Assembly (NCBI GenBank): GCA_963931925.1
Contig: OZ007567.1
Coordinates: 91,633,055 to 91,697,054 of the forward strand
Source: Onchidella celtica
Lineage: Eukaryota > Mollusca > Gastropoda > Systellommatophora > Onchidiidae
DNA: 64,000 nucleotides
Reading direction: 5' to 3'
A model generated the notes under the pieces. That model was not told the origin of the DNA. It ran no database searches and saw only the letters and a list, made by a program, of their open reading frames with translations. This document shows positions 13,601 through 28,600 of the stretch, piece by piece. Within the stretch, counting starts at the first letter, position 1; each line of letters opens with the position of its first letter. A program made the translations under genes and the position numbers.

Positions 13601-16600
13601 TTCCATACTGAAAGGAAATCTAAGTCATCTGTGGAAGTGAAATTTTATGATAAACTCTAAAGGCCAAACTCATCTTATTTTGAGTTTTAAGAACAGGAAT
13701 CAGATATTGACCAGACTATTTTGACTTACACTGTAGTAGTAAATGTCTCAGATTTGTGTTTTAATGGTACAACTCCTTATGTACCAATCAACAGATCATA
13801 AAAGAACTGGTGCCATTTGCACATGAAGATTACATTTCCAAAGAGCACCTTGATTTGATGTATGATTGCAAAAAGATGGACTGTAGTCAGCGCATCACGA
13901 TAGAAGAAGTCAAAACACAGCTGCAGGGCTTTTACACAGGTAGGTTCTTTTTTCCTCAGAATTTGTGTCAGATCTTGTTAAAGATAAAATTTGTTGTATA
14001 TTTTTGAGGTCATGATGGGATTTGTACCAGCTCAGATTTCTGATATCCTCACATTGTAAATGTTGTGAGCATGCGTGGCTTCACATAGGGTGAAAATTGA
14101 AAATCGTGGGAAACAGAAATTGATTTTTTGCACTTTTTGATCATAAATATTAAGATGGAAGTTTTTTTGTATTGTGTGTTTGTTTTTTTTTCTGTATGTA
14201 CCAGTGTTGTCAGTTGCTTATAAAAATAAAAAACGTGATCTTCTAGCTGCATCAAATTGCTCAGCGCTTCAGCTATTCAAAATTTTAGCCCAAAACTGTG
14301 GTTATGTCACAAAGATGAATGCTTTACAGTGAAATATCATCCAGTCCCAAGTGAGTGATCTTGCAGGAAACCAAATGAATGTCAAAAATGGGCTAAAAGA
14401 AAAAAGTTGTATGAAGCAAAGCTGTTACACAGTGCAGCTTAAACATTATAAAATGCACAGAAAAACTGTGGGTCAGCCGGTATTATTTCTTAAACAAGGC
14501 TTTGCTACAGAAAGCTTTTCCTTTTCGCCAATTTTTGAAGCAGCTCAAACAGTGCAGTAATGTTATTTATGCTAAGAATTGGTTTTTGCAAAAAGCCTGT
14601 GGTTTTATTTTGACAGATGCTCAGAAGTCTGGTGGAGGAGAAAACGATTATCCTGCAGATACTGGAGAATTTAAGCCCTCAACTGGACATGAGATGGTAA
14701 TCAGCTTAACCCTTTCATTGCATATCTTTAATTTAGCTGTTATTTCCCCTGTATGTGCTGAAGAGTCACACACCGTCTAGTCTCCCTTGACTGACATTAA
14801 CACAACACTGTAATTATAGTATTCTTATACTGAGATCAGAATTCTGGTGAGGAGTGAACATGGTACTGCGATTGTGCTAGCGGAATGGAGCAAGGGTTAA
14901 TACCCCTGCCATGACAGGACTTGCAGCTAGAAGTAAAAGGGTTTATTGAACAAAGTGTCCATAAAATCCTTGCAATTTAAAATGCTAATTGATGAGTGAT
15001 ATGTCACTTATAAATGAGTAATATGTCATGTAAAAACAATTTATGAAGTACAGTCAAGAGGCTTTTTATTCAAGTTACAGCAGTTTGTGTTTGTGGATTG
15101 TAAAAGTCTTGACGGTTTCGCTTACAATGCATAAAGCCTGATGACATATTGTCTAATTAATGTAAATTTGAGATTAAGAGCAAATTGCATTTGCTAAATC
15201 ACGATATTCTTTGTAAATGCAATTGTTGTCACTAACTATACCAGTAATCCTTTCCATGCGCTATTGATGCCATGGTGACGTAAATTAATATCATGTAGTC
15301 ATATCTGGCATTATTTCATTGGGGCTATGATCTACCCTATCATGATAACTGACTTACCATTGTCAGTTATGGGTTATGTAATTATGTAATGTTTTCTTTT
15401 TCACTTTTGTTTCAGGGAATCCCAGATGTGAACAGTAAGAATCTTGTTATTTGTGTGCATTTTCAGTTGTGATTTTCACATTCTATTCTAAGAGGTTCTC
15501 AGGCTGTTTGAGATAATGACTTTCTGAATCCGCCAAGTACTTCAGGCATTCATTTTTCATGGAGTTAAAGTTTCCTTTTAGGGTATATAGGTAGGTCAGT
15601 AAATCTGTGGCCTGAACAATATGTCATCCTGGGTTCATGTACAGTTGACTCCACATAAAATGAAGTCGCTTAACTCATTCCCTACTGGGCCATTTTCCTC
15701 ATTCTGACCAGCCCATTTTCACTGACCTTATTTTTCACCTCAGTTGATGCCACAAAATTTAGTGTAGCTCGTATGTTTTGACACCAAACCCCAAAGTGTT
15801 ATATATCAAAATGAAGAGAAATAATACATCTTGCATGCAATGTTAGTCAAAAGTTATTTTGAAATGAACAGACAAAGATTAGGTTGTCAAAACAGAAAGT
15901 GCATTATGTAATTTTCATAATACAACACATAAATTTTCAACTTCCTGTTTGAAGATCTCAAAGACTGCTAATCCAATATGCATGAAATTTTCACAGGTCA
16001 CTTATAATCCAATTGTCTTTAGGTCATGAAAATTTCAAATAAATACGATGAAAAATAAAAAAATTACACCACAAGAAAAAAAATGTAAAACTGAAAAAAA
16101 TGCTAAAAAATTGCTGGGTCCCTCCACTTGTCATGAGCCCTACTGTTTATAGTCCACCCGTGTATGCCAAAGTCTGAAACATGGTTCCTTACACAGAAAA
16201 GGCTTCCCAGGACATACTGCGCAAGTATTCCTTGTTCTCTTGCGAGACCCTGGCTTGCTGCATACCTGACAGTTACGATCTTTCCCTGCTGATGACGGAA
16301 AATGATTTGCCGGCACAATGCGGACGACAGGGTTATCTGTGACCATCGGTGCAGGATTTTGGACAGCTGTTGGAATATGAGGTGGCGGGGTATCCATTAT
16401 AACCGCAGCTTTTGTCAGCTGGCGAATCAACTCCGACTTGAAGGCAATCAGGCTTGCAGCTGATCAACTTGGCGTTTGTGGCCGTGACAAACGAAATAGA
16501 ATGTTTGCATTGATTTGAACAAGTTCAAGCAACCAGTGAAATATCTTTTTCCACCACTTGTGGCTTTTTCTTTTATGGCAGCCATAATATTGGACCATCT

Positions 16601-19600
16601 GGTCTGCCCTGTCACAGCCGTTCATATTTTGGTTATATAGGTTGATTGGTGATGGCTTGATGATATCTCCCCTTCGATTCTCAATTGTTGTGGTTTCCAC
16701 TGCCCCTTTGCTTGTGATAACCGCACAAAACTTCTTGGCTTTTTTGTCACGGAATGCTACTGCAAGATACTTCTCGTTATTGCTCATGTACCACTTCATT
16801 TCTTGGTGCTTCAGAGATAAGGTTTTGAGGTCTCCAGGTAGATGTTTCCGTCGTATGTCAACTGTGCCGGTATAGTGGTGACTCTTCATGGACAGGAACT
16901 CGAGCAAGGGCAGAGACGTATAAAACCTGTCTCCAAAAATGTGATGGCCTTTGGCAAGTGGAGTGATCAATTTACTGAAAACTTTCTCCGCCTGCGTGCA
17001 CTGTGGGTCGAGGTCTGGATGATAGGCAGTCTGAGCCCCGTAGTAGGTGAACAGGTTCAGAACATAACCAGTTACACTGTCACACAAGCCAAATGTTTTG
17101 ATGTGGTATTTCGATGGTTTTGTGGCGTTGAATTGTTTGTTCTTCCACCTGCCTTTATACCCAATAACCATTTCATCAATTGAAAGGTTGCGGCCAGGGT
17201 AAAAAGCTCCTTGAAAAGAGGCCATCAGACTTTCGAGTCCTGTGCTTCTGCATTTTCCCCACCAGCGTGCAGGACCGTATGATAGATTACTTCGAACCGT
17301 GTCCTGTTCATCATCTGACCGTACCATGGGGTGTAAAGGTGTAGATCTTTTACTGACCAGTAGCTCTTCACAGAGTCTCGAGGGTTTAGGCCCATTGCTA
17401 TCAAGATAGCCAGAAATTTGAAAAGCTCTGGCCTTGTGATGTCTTCCCATTTGTTGAAGACTGAATGCCTCCTCTGGTTTTTCTTTTCAATGACAAGCTT
17501 CCTGGCGTAGGCATTTATATTGGCTATCAGGATATCCACAATATCATCATTGAATAATTCCAAGTAGCAGTCCAGTTGGGAAGATTGCGCAGTTATGCGA
17601 TCACTGGTGATGCCATTGTTTCCCTCACGGACAAAACGAAACTGGTTTGTGGTCTCTCCAGTATTCACGTTTTTCCACTTCAGTAGATCTAGACCTCTGT
17701 TGCCAGTGTTGGTAGTAGTTGTTGTACTAGTACTGGCAGCCCCTGCTGTTCTTTTTCCTCCAGTTCCAGGTCTATTCATAGGGCCTTTCCCCTTACCAGC
17801 ACACTGTTGCTGAGTGCCACGCCCATTTTCCAGATTATCATCACTCTCCTCACTACTACTTGAGTTATACTCGTCACCACTGCTTTCACCACCGTCTGTA
17901 TCTGACTCAGATAACACTGATGGTTCGTCTACATCGTCCTCAGTGCCATTTATCCACGAATCCAGCATTCCCATAGCTTTCTTAGCACAATAACGCTTGG
18001 GTGGGCGTTCCCCTGATGGCCCTGGCTCCATTTTACTGAACTTACAAACTTGGAAGTAAATGCTGCTCAAAAACGGTCGTTCGTATGCCTTTCTTTCGCG
18101 CCAAAGCCTGACTAATGCTTTCAAACGAGGAACAGGAAGTCACTCTTCAATTTCAAAAGATAGGAAAGATTGATAGAAATAGTGGTTTGGAAATATTGGA
18201 TTAGACAGGCACCGTATTTCTTGAGCCGCAAAACGCGGCTCACGGTCCTGGCGGGTGAGAATCCTGAGCCGCAAAATGCGGCTCGCGGTAGGGAATGAGT
18301 TAATGTAGCAATGCCCATCGCTCGCTGCGCCGCGAGTCAAAAAACAGGTCACTGCCGGCCGGGGATTTTCCGGACCGTTTTGGATTGAGGTGCCTGTCTT
18401 CTAAATATTACTACGAAGTTATTTATAGACGAAGCTCAATGAAACTTGGCAACCAATCAAAAAATAGGATAAACTAACCACATGTGAACATTGGCAATTC
18501 TGCTATTTTTGGAACCGGTCAAAATCCGTGTGAACGTGCAAGTTTTATTTGTGTTTCGCAAAGTATGTCGAGCTGTTGCACCAATGTCGACAAGGTAAGT
18601 TAAGCATCTCTTTTCAATACTGTGTCCAAATTTCAAATTTATATGTCCAGCCGTTTTTACGTACCAATTCAAAATATCCAACTACCCACGGCATGGATTG
18701 TGTCATTCAGTGACCCCCGACATGCGGGTCAGAGTTCCGCTAGCAGCCTACGAGGGCGTTATCGCTGGGCGCCATTTGATTGGTCGCCTAGATTACTCAG
18801 GTCACAGAAGAGTTCAAGTACGTCTAACTGCTCTATTCCTTTTGTAATTTGTCCTGGGGGTTGACGTTTCCACGTTACGCGGTTTTTATTGATCTTAATG
18901 TATTTTTTCAGCGCAAATTTGTCTTTAACGCACGTGATTTGATTGATTTACATTGAATTGAAATATTTCTCAAAAAATATCAAGCCAACAAAGGTGGAAC
19001 AAAGAAATTTATCAGGATCATATTCAACAAGATTGTAACTTTCTCCTCCCGTCGGCAAATGAACTCTACCATATTGTTTGCAGGGGCTATTCGTTTCTGT
19101 CTTTGGCATACAATTTCCTTTTAACTTCCATACATTTTAACATTAAAATCGGGTATTTGAAAATGAACAACACGGTTACGAAGTAAGCAGTCTTAATTCC
19201 TTATCTTATAAACAACATTTCTCGTTTTTTAATTTTATCTCCACTTACAGCCGCTCGGTGAGAGATAGATCTAAAGATAGATCTAGTTTATTGACAATGT
19301 TATGATGTACGGTCAGCCCGACCCACACTACAACAAACAGTTTTGTCATTGATCTTTTCAAAGAGAACAATAAATTGCCAGTATAAATACCAAATGTGCT
19401 GGTCGCATGGATTGATAACCCCTCTCTGTCTGTGGCTGTTATAAGAGCAAAGTTTGTTTGAATTCCTCTCCATTTGTTCATGTTCATTCGCAATTCCAAA
19501 ACCATATTTTTAATCATAGCTCAAAAAAGTATTTGAGCTATCATAATTTCTCTGCAACATGAGATTCTGCTTGCAAAAATAATAATAATAATCCATTATT

Positions 19601-22600
19601 ATTATTATTATTATTGCAAAAATACAACTGGTTGCCAAGTTTTATTCTAATCTGTCCATTGAGTACCAAGATATGGTCGTAAATCTGATAAAAATATGTC
19701 GCGAGAGACTGATTTATTACCATATTTTTTATGATTTCCCCCCAAACTATAGAAGATATCATTATTCTGACTGTGGATTTAGTTTCTGCAGCTAAAAATA
19801 CAACAGACTGCGAAGTTTCAATTGTGTATCTCCATTTATGACTGAGATATCATCAATTTTCTGAGAAAAACAGTCGCCGATGGGTCCATTTTCTGGAAAT
19901 ATTTTCCTACACAAGGTATATCCAAAATTCTTCGATCTTTAAAAATTCGTAACTTTTTAATTTATGGATGGATTTTGAAAATTCAAAAACCATGATGCTC
20001 AGAATAGAGAGTTCTTTACATTGCACACATTCAAAGACAGCTAATCTGAAAAAAAAAATTTTCATGGGCATTGCTACTTAATGTGATCTTCTTTTTGTGT
20101 GATGTTTTTCTGTTGTCCCTTCCCCAATGCCTCATTTCGGTGGGAAAAAAACGCTTAGTAAGACATCTTTCTATCCGTTTTTACTCTTTGCGTGATCTCA
20201 TTTTGAAGTCCCAAAGAGGAAAAAAATTTGCTTAGTATGATTTTCTTAAACCGTGTCATTGTCAAAATACACGCCGTCATCTTTCGTAATCCTCGTTTGG
20301 CTATAGCTCGTACCTGCCATTGTTCTGTGTCTGCCTTGCCATGCTTACACCTGTTATGTCACCTACCCAGCGTGTGCCTGAGGCGCCATGCGTATGACTG
20401 GATGTGGTCGCTTTGTCCATGAGTGTAGGATTTTACACATTTTATTCTGCTGGCATCACCGATCCCTCGCACTTATGCGAGCTCAAATATGTTGCCATGT
20501 GTTATTCATCAGGTGGATCGATAATGCAGTATAATAATAAATGATGCATCAGATGTCGTAAGATTCACAGGGCCACTGATTTTACTCAGGTCTGGCATTG
20601 AGAATGAAGGTTACGATAGAGAGAAAGAGCAAAGGGTTACCCACATGGAGGTACCATAGCACGCGTGGCCACAATTTTTTTTACTTTTTAATTAAACTAC
20701 GCAATAGAGATTCAATCGTTTTCACGGGACACGGAGCAAAGACAGTGGGCGCCAGCAAGTCCACGAAGGTGTCAAATACCATGCTCACTCGGCCACCGCA
20801 GATGGGCGTTGTGTTAGTTTAGGCTCAGTACTACGTGATGCGAGTGTGACCAGCGGGAGTGTCTTGTATGATATTCACATTTAAATAAAGAATATAGGAA
20901 AATGCAAGCTATGTTTGTTTGGTTGGCGTATCTTGCATGCTGACAGTCATATAACAACATAATGTTAAGTTGACTGACAGGAAATATTGTGTGCTAATTT
21001 TTGCAGTTTGGTTATAATGGAAATAGAACATTTTGCTTAGAAATGTTCAGACACCATCGCTGCGGTTGAATATTTTTTTTTTAAACAATATCCCTTCACA
21101 CACCCTTATACATGTTCGCCTACACACAAAAAATAGCCCCCCCTTAGAAAAAAAACAACCAAGGGTCACCTACATAACAATACTGCTTCCATCATTTATC
21201 AACATAGTTTATCTAAGATCACTGTCACTGATCCCATAACCCGTCGGGGTCATAGGGGCGCTGCAGTGACGAACACTGCACCAGCTGGCTCCATTTGTGG
21301 TGGTTGTGGGGGAGTGTGTGGGTTGTGGGAAAGCTCATCTTGGTCCATTCCGCAATGTTATCTGCCCATTTCTTCCTCAGTCTGCCTCGCCTTCTTTTCC
21401 CCTGCACTGTTCCTTATAGTATGGTCTTAGAGAGCCCATTTGATCTTGTCACATGCCCATACCATCTGAGCTTCCTTTTCTTAACTGTGGTCAGCAGGTC
21501 TTCATAATGCCTTACTTGTCGGGTGATGGTTTGTCGGACTTCTTCGTTGGTGATGTGGTCCGTGCATGAGATGCCAAAAATTCTTCTGAGCCATCTCATT
21601 TCCACTGCCTGGATCCTCCTTTGTAGCTCTGCATTCAGTGTCCAGGATTCGCATGCATACAGGAAGATGGAGATGACCAGTGCATGCAGGAGCTTGACCT
21701 TGGACCTGAGAGAGATGTTTCGGTCTCTCCAGATGGGCTTGAGCTTCGCCATTGCTGCTGTTGTTTGTGCAGCTCTTGTGAGGATTTCGGTCTTTGAACT
21801 TTCTTCACTAATAATGGCTCCAAGGATGGTGCCACTGACTGTGATTGGCTGGGCACTGTTTGTCATGAGCTTTGTCTTCTCGGCAATGATCTCCATGCTG
21901 TATCTGGAGGATGTTTCATCCAGGTGTTTCACCAGACTGGCTAAGATAGATAACTCAATAAATGCTTAACATGATTTAACGGATGGTATGATGTGAAATT
22001 TTATGTCCCCTGGACATCATGTTAAGCAGTTTCGACTGTAGTGTATATTTCTTGAGTGCTATCCTATCTCGACATCAGTGGAACCGTCTGAATTGCGTCT
22101 AGTAAAGAGAAAGTCGAAATAGCAGATTAATGATGGAAGAGAACAAAAAAAAAAGGGGAGATCAAACATCACCATTATGGGAAAAAGTGTCCAATAAATA
22201 ATTCAATTATGTCCCTTTTCTGCTAATTATCAGCATACTGTCACCCGCTCCTCCAATTTCATTGTTGCGTGGAGCAGTTGCATGGCAAACATTTCCCAGT
22301 ATTGGCGAGATGCTGTAGCTATACATCAAATGCGCAGTGTTTAATGCTACATGCGTATTTCTTTTTAACTTCGACATGACTGTTTCTTCAGAAGAAATGA
22401 TGACACCGATACACACAGAATGGCAGTTAACCAAGAGATCTAGGTCAAGGCCTGGTATCAATGGCGCACGAATGTTTTGCGAAAAAAATACACACACAGA
22501 CAGTCTATAGTCTGTAAGTACTAATACATACTGCCGCGCGCTTATGCATGGCACTCCACACTCCCATTATTGAAGCCAAGGATCATCCTCTTTGTCCACA

Positions 22601-25600
22601 CACCCCCTCTTCCACCCCTCCCTGCCAACATCGCAAAAAGAAATAAAGAGGTCTTATATGCGGGTAGTTGCGTGGGCATTTTCAGCAGCACAGTAGTAAA
22701 TCTAGTGCACATTGTGCTCTGGTCGGGGAGAAATGTGTCGATATAAAAGGAAAGAATGGAATAACACGTCAAATTACGGGGAAATATTTAGTAGCATTAA
22801 AGAAGGAACAGGTTGGGACTTAAAAATTGTGTCAAGTTACCCAGAATGTCAACAAAAGCCATGTTGAGATAAGTGGATTGGACTGTAGTTTTGGTTATTA
22901 TGCAAAGAGTATGTGGGGACTGTATGTGTGTATGCATATGATTGTGTGGACTGAGCATAAGCTTTGCGTGTGTTAGAGCTGGGAAAGACCCATATTTTCC
23001 AGTACCCATGGATACCAGGTAGCCATCCCATGGGTCTTGTGGGACCCATAGATCCGTGAATACCGACCGGTTGAATGTTGGTACTAGAGTGAATACTCAT
23101 TGAATGGGTATCTGTCTGATCCAGTAACCCCGTGATTTTGCGACTATTCGCAGTTAGTGGTGTCACGAGGCAAAAACCAAGCAGGTAAACAGTGAAGAGA
23201 AAAAAAATGGTGCTAAAAGACGTGACTTTAGGAGTGCCAGTGTGGGTGTGTGTGTGCATGTTAGCTCACTGGTTTTTTTGTTTGTTTTTTTTAAATGGAC
23301 AAAAAGGTCTAACATAACTTGCAGGGGAAGAGATTGGGAGGCAAAACAGACCCCTGTGTGGTGATCAGGTCTGTGCTGTTAGTATTAGTATTAGGTGGGT
23401 ACATCTGTTCGGTTCCATGAATCCTTGATCCCTGTAACCACAGTTCGGTTCTTTTGTAAGTACCAGACTACTGGTATAGTATATGACTCCAGGTGTGTTT
23501 TGAGATACCTGTGTCAGTACATCATGTTGAAAGTTGTTACATTTGGAAATTACTATGTCACTGTGACCAAATTTTCTGTCTTTGTGGATAGTGAAATGGT
23601 CAATGAAATGGTAAAAATATGAGATATGCATGTATAAAATGATTATTTTTATACTGAAATGTTCATCCCTGTAATGCATAAGAATTAGCAAGGGCAAGAG
23701 TGATTTAACACACCTGTCTGTGTTTTGCATAATATCTAACAATGAACATTATTGTCTGTATATTCCCAAATTTAGTTGAGGAAGATGACAAGGAAGGGGA
23801 TGAGGAGCAGTCAGCCACGGCTTTTCCACTTTCAGACACCATGATGTTGTTAAAAAATGTACGCTCATTTTGAATTTGTTTGACTTGTAAAATATTTTGA
23901 AAGAGTAATTTCTAAGTTTACGGCCAGCCCGTAGCATTTGCTCTGCACTTGTTTTAAGTAAGGGATAGATCAGTTTTTTTTTGTTTTTTTTAAATTCTTG
24001 TTTTGGTTTTCAGTTTATGATATTTAAGAATAAAAAAAAAAAAAAAAAGTAAATTAATTTTCTGGGGCTATTTAAAAAAAAAAAAAGCCTAAAATGTTTT
24101 TTCTTGTATCAGTTATTTTGAAATATTGATATGCTTGTGGTGTTAGGGCAACAGATTTTTTTGTTAAAAACTGGGTGAACTTGAAATCTGGAGTGGCTAC
24201 ATTTTCTTAGAAATCTCAAGTTAGCAGAAACTGCATGTAGTTACGACTTCCAGGTCACTGGGATCAATTTTGTCACAAATCCCAGACTGGGAGATGTAAT
24301 AAGTTATGACAGGACAACAATCACGAACGACAAGTATAACACTTAAAAGAACAACACATCAGACTCACACATTTATTAAACATAATTATACAGATAATAG
24401 CGCAATTACATACATTATATTATTGAAATTAACTGCCGTACAACGGCCTTATTCCCACATGCACTCTTCCTCGGATCCACAACCCGGTAGTTACTTCCTA
24501 AAGACACTTCGGCCTCAGCCTCTCCCCTCAGGGTCTTAATAGCACATTAATAATTCACTGGCACCGCAGTCTCTCAATATCACCTTCCTATTGCCATGAC
24601 ACCTTAGCATTCCACTAGCACCTCAGCAGGGCAATAGCACATTATCATTTCAATAGCCCATCAACATGGCAATAGTACATTATCATTTCAATAGCCCATC
24701 AACATGGCAATAGTACATTATCATTTCAATTAGCACATTCACGCTCATATCTACGTCCCTGTCCGTGGCCTGACTGCCACGACTTTATGTGCCTCTACTG
24801 TCCTGCACCGACAGCCTCACTCTTGGCCTATGAGTGGCCTCCGGCCCTATGCTGGCCTATCCCCTGTGCTCACCGAGGTGGCTCTTCGGCCCGTCCCCGA
24901 CACCTACAAGAATAACATTACATTGGTATAATACCATACCATTTCTATTCACTCCACCTCTCCTTACAACCCATGAAGCGTACACACAATAGTTCACATT
25001 TCACTCACCAAACATCTTACGGTAACACACCTCCATCGTAGTACACAATACTCACTCGTGCTACAAATCCATGAACTCAACTTTCATCTATCGCTCATGG
25101 CGCACATTGCTATATCCAATATCAAGGACTTCCACATTCCTCACATATACTTATTTACATCATGGTAATAGACGAATATAATATAATACATCAATCATAA
25201 TTATCAATCATCGTTTCACCTACCAGTCATCACTGGAATAACACTACTCCCAAGTCTTCCGACTGCTCTCCTTATGTTCGCCCGCTGGGCTTTCTCTTGC
25301 GTCCGTTCTCTAGGACCTTCTAACTTGCAGTGATAGTAATACAGCGCTCTCGCCTCATTCAGACCCCCCACCACTCATAACAGGCACGCTTTTCCTTACT
25401 TGTCTACGTGCGTTAATTCTACTCTCCTCCTTTCCCCCCGTAATTATTAACTATCGCTCACTCCACTCGTGACAAATTTAACTTTTTGCTTGCAGTTTAA
25501 ACATGATTCTGAGATGATTTGAAATGATAGAACAAATGAGTTTGCATTGGGGATTGACCTGGATATAGGAGGAGCTTTCAGAGACACTTGAATAGAAACC

Positions 25601-28600
25601 AAACAATAACATTACAGTCAGCTTCTCATAGGTTGAAGCTGGTTAACTTGATCTTCCTTTAGGTCAATGTTTTTACTTGATCCCTTCCTCAGTGCCTTCT
25701 TTCTACAAAAACTTGAGATATATGTTGACATCAACGTATCAGCAGACTTAAGTTTTTTGAGGATTTTGATTGGTTGTTGTATTTAAATTAGACAGAAAGT
25801 TTTGGTGGTCTGTGATGTCCACATGGATGAGTTGCTATACTTTAGGTGTACGGCACTAAGCATCTCTCCTCTTTGTTTCCCAATAACTTTACACATGTTT
25901 CTACCATCATTTGTATTTGTGCATTCATTGTGTGAAGATGAAAATGAGAAAATGACAATATTACTACTACTATTTCCTGTTGCACCCACTGGTGCTTAGG
26001 GCAGCAACAAAGGATCTCCAGCCCTGTCTGTCCTGGGCCATCTTTGCGAGAGTTCCCCATGAGTGATTGAAGGATTTCATCTCTGCCTCGATTGTTCTCC
26101 GCCAGGTTGCCTTGGGTCTGCCTCGCTTGCGCCGTCCCTCCGGTGTCCACTGAAGTGCTGTTTTGGTTATAGAATTTGCTTCCTTTCGCAGCACGTGTCC
26201 AAGCCATCTCCATCGTCTCTTCGTGATGATGTTGGCTATTTCTTCTTGCTTGCATCGCCTTAGTAGTTCCTGATTAGAAATCTTGTTTGGCCAAAAGATG
26301 CGGAGAATCCTACGAAGACATGTGGTGTGGAAGGAAGACAACTTGGCGAGATCACCTTCTGTCATTCGCCAACACTCTGATCCATACAGGAGTGTGGATA
26401 GGACACAGCTTTGGTACAGTCTGATCTTGGTGTTGATGCCGTATTGTGTCGATTTCCAGATGTTGCTCATACTTTGAAAGACAGCCCTTGCATTTCCCAG
26501 CCTACTTTGGATGTCCTCCTTTGTGCCACCCTCTGGTCTGATAATGCTACCAAGGTATTTAAATTTGTCCGTCGTGGTGAGGTTCTTGTCATCTACTTGC
26601 ACTGGTGCTGGAGTGTCTACATTTAGGGTCATAATCTCTGTCTTCTTCTGGCTAATCCGAAGGCCTACTTTGCATCCAAAATTATGTAGTCTCTGCGTCT
26701 TATCTTGCATATGTTGGTGACTGTGACAATAGCGCAAGGTCATTCGCAAAGTCCAAATCCTCTAGGTTGTCGAAGAGTGTCCATCTGATGCCTCTTGGTG
26801 CATCCTCTGTAGTTTTCCGCATAATCCAGTCGATTACGAGGTTAAACAAAATTGTTGACATCACACATCCTTGCCGTACACCAGTTTTCACTTCAAAGGA
26901 TGCATCACTGTTTTCGACACTGCAACTGAAGTTCTTGTAAAAGCTTTTGATGAGTTCAACAAGCTTGCTGGGAATCCCATAGTGCCGAAGAATGCGCCAT
27001 ATACTCTCTCTGTGGATGCTGTCGAAGGCCTTTTCGAAGTCAACGAAGTTCACATAGAGCTGCCTTTGCCATTCTGAACACTGTTCTATGATGTTTCGGA
27101 GTGTGAAGATCTGGTCAATGCATCCTTTCCCCTTTCGGAATCCGGCCTGTTCCTTTCTCAGTGTCTTGTCCACAGCATCTGACATACGTTGCACAATGAT
27201 CTTGGCAAGGATTTTGCTGGGTATAGAAAGGAGAGTGATACCATGCCAGTTGTTGCAATCGCTGAGTACTCCTTTCTTGGGTATTTTCACTATTCTGCCT
27301 TCATTCCAGCTCTTTGGTACTGCTTCTGCTTCCCAGATAGCTGTGAACAGTGGCTGAAGGATGGTGGCTGACTGATCCGGATCTGCTTTGAACAGTTCTG
27401 CAGTCAAGTTGTCTTTTCCTGGGGCTTTGCTGTTTTTTAGGCTCTTTATTGCTGCCACTATCTCTTCTTTCTTTGGTGGATCTATGTTGATGTCAAGGTC
27501 TTCAGCAGCATCTTGTATTATTATTCTATCTTCAGGTGGTGGCCGGTTTAGTAATTCCTGAAAGTGCTCTGTCCAGCGTGTATCCTGTTCTCGTTCTGTA
27601 GTCAGTAGTTTCCCATTCTTGTCTTTGATTGGAACACTTGGTCTTCCACCGTACTTGCCACAAATGCGCTTAGTGATCTTGTGGAGCTTACCCTGTTCTC
27701 CTCTTGCTGCTGCCTCCTCCGCATCTGCCGCTAGCTGTTCCATGGCTTCTCGTTTATCTTTCTTTACTAGTCTCTTCACTTTCTTATTTAACTCTGTGTA
27801 GCTATGTTGGTACCTCTCTTTCAGCCTTTCCGATTTCACTTGTAGGAGTTTCTTTTTCATGACTTTCCTCTCCTCGATCACATCCCATGTTCTTTGTTGG
27901 ATCCACTCCTTGCTTTTCCCTTTCTCATTAAATCCAAGGCAGGCTACACTGCTCTCTGTGTACACTGTAGTTACTCTTTTCCACTCTGAATCGATTCCTC
28001 TTTCTTTAGGGTTGTTCTTATCAGACTCTTGTAGAGCCTGGAATCGGTTCTTGACTTGTATGTTGAAGGCATTTCTAACACTTGCATCTCTCAGTTTCTG
28101 AATATTAAGGTGTCTTTGCTTTGATGTCTTGATTCCGGTCTTGTTCAGTTTAATTTTGATAAGTGCTGCCACTAGATGGTGGTCGCTGGCTACGTCAGCT
28201 CCTCTTTTCACTTTCACATCTAGAAGGGATCGTCTCCACATACCGTTGATCATCAAATGGTCTATTTGGTTCTTGTCTCTTCCATTTGGAGAATTCCATG
28301 TGAGTTTGTGAATTTCTCTGTGTGTGAAAAGGGTCCCTCCGATGACTAAGTTGTTCAAGGCACAAAAATCCACAAGCCTTTCTCCATTGTCATTCCTTGT
28401 TCCAGTTCCATGTTTTCCCATTACTCTTTCATAATTTATATCATCTTTACCTACCTTAGCATTGAGGTCTCCCATGACAATGATGAGATCATGCCGTGGC
28501 GTCATGTCCATTTCCCCCTGGAGTTGTTCATAAAAGTCGTCTTTGTCTGTGTTGTCGTTTTCGTTGGTTGGTGCATAACATTGGATGACAGTGATGTTTG

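Noticed and set aside
25842-26255. Alternative minus-strand frame over the LINE 3' end
   Set aside because: A shadow of the LINE C-terminal coding frame, with no domain of its own.
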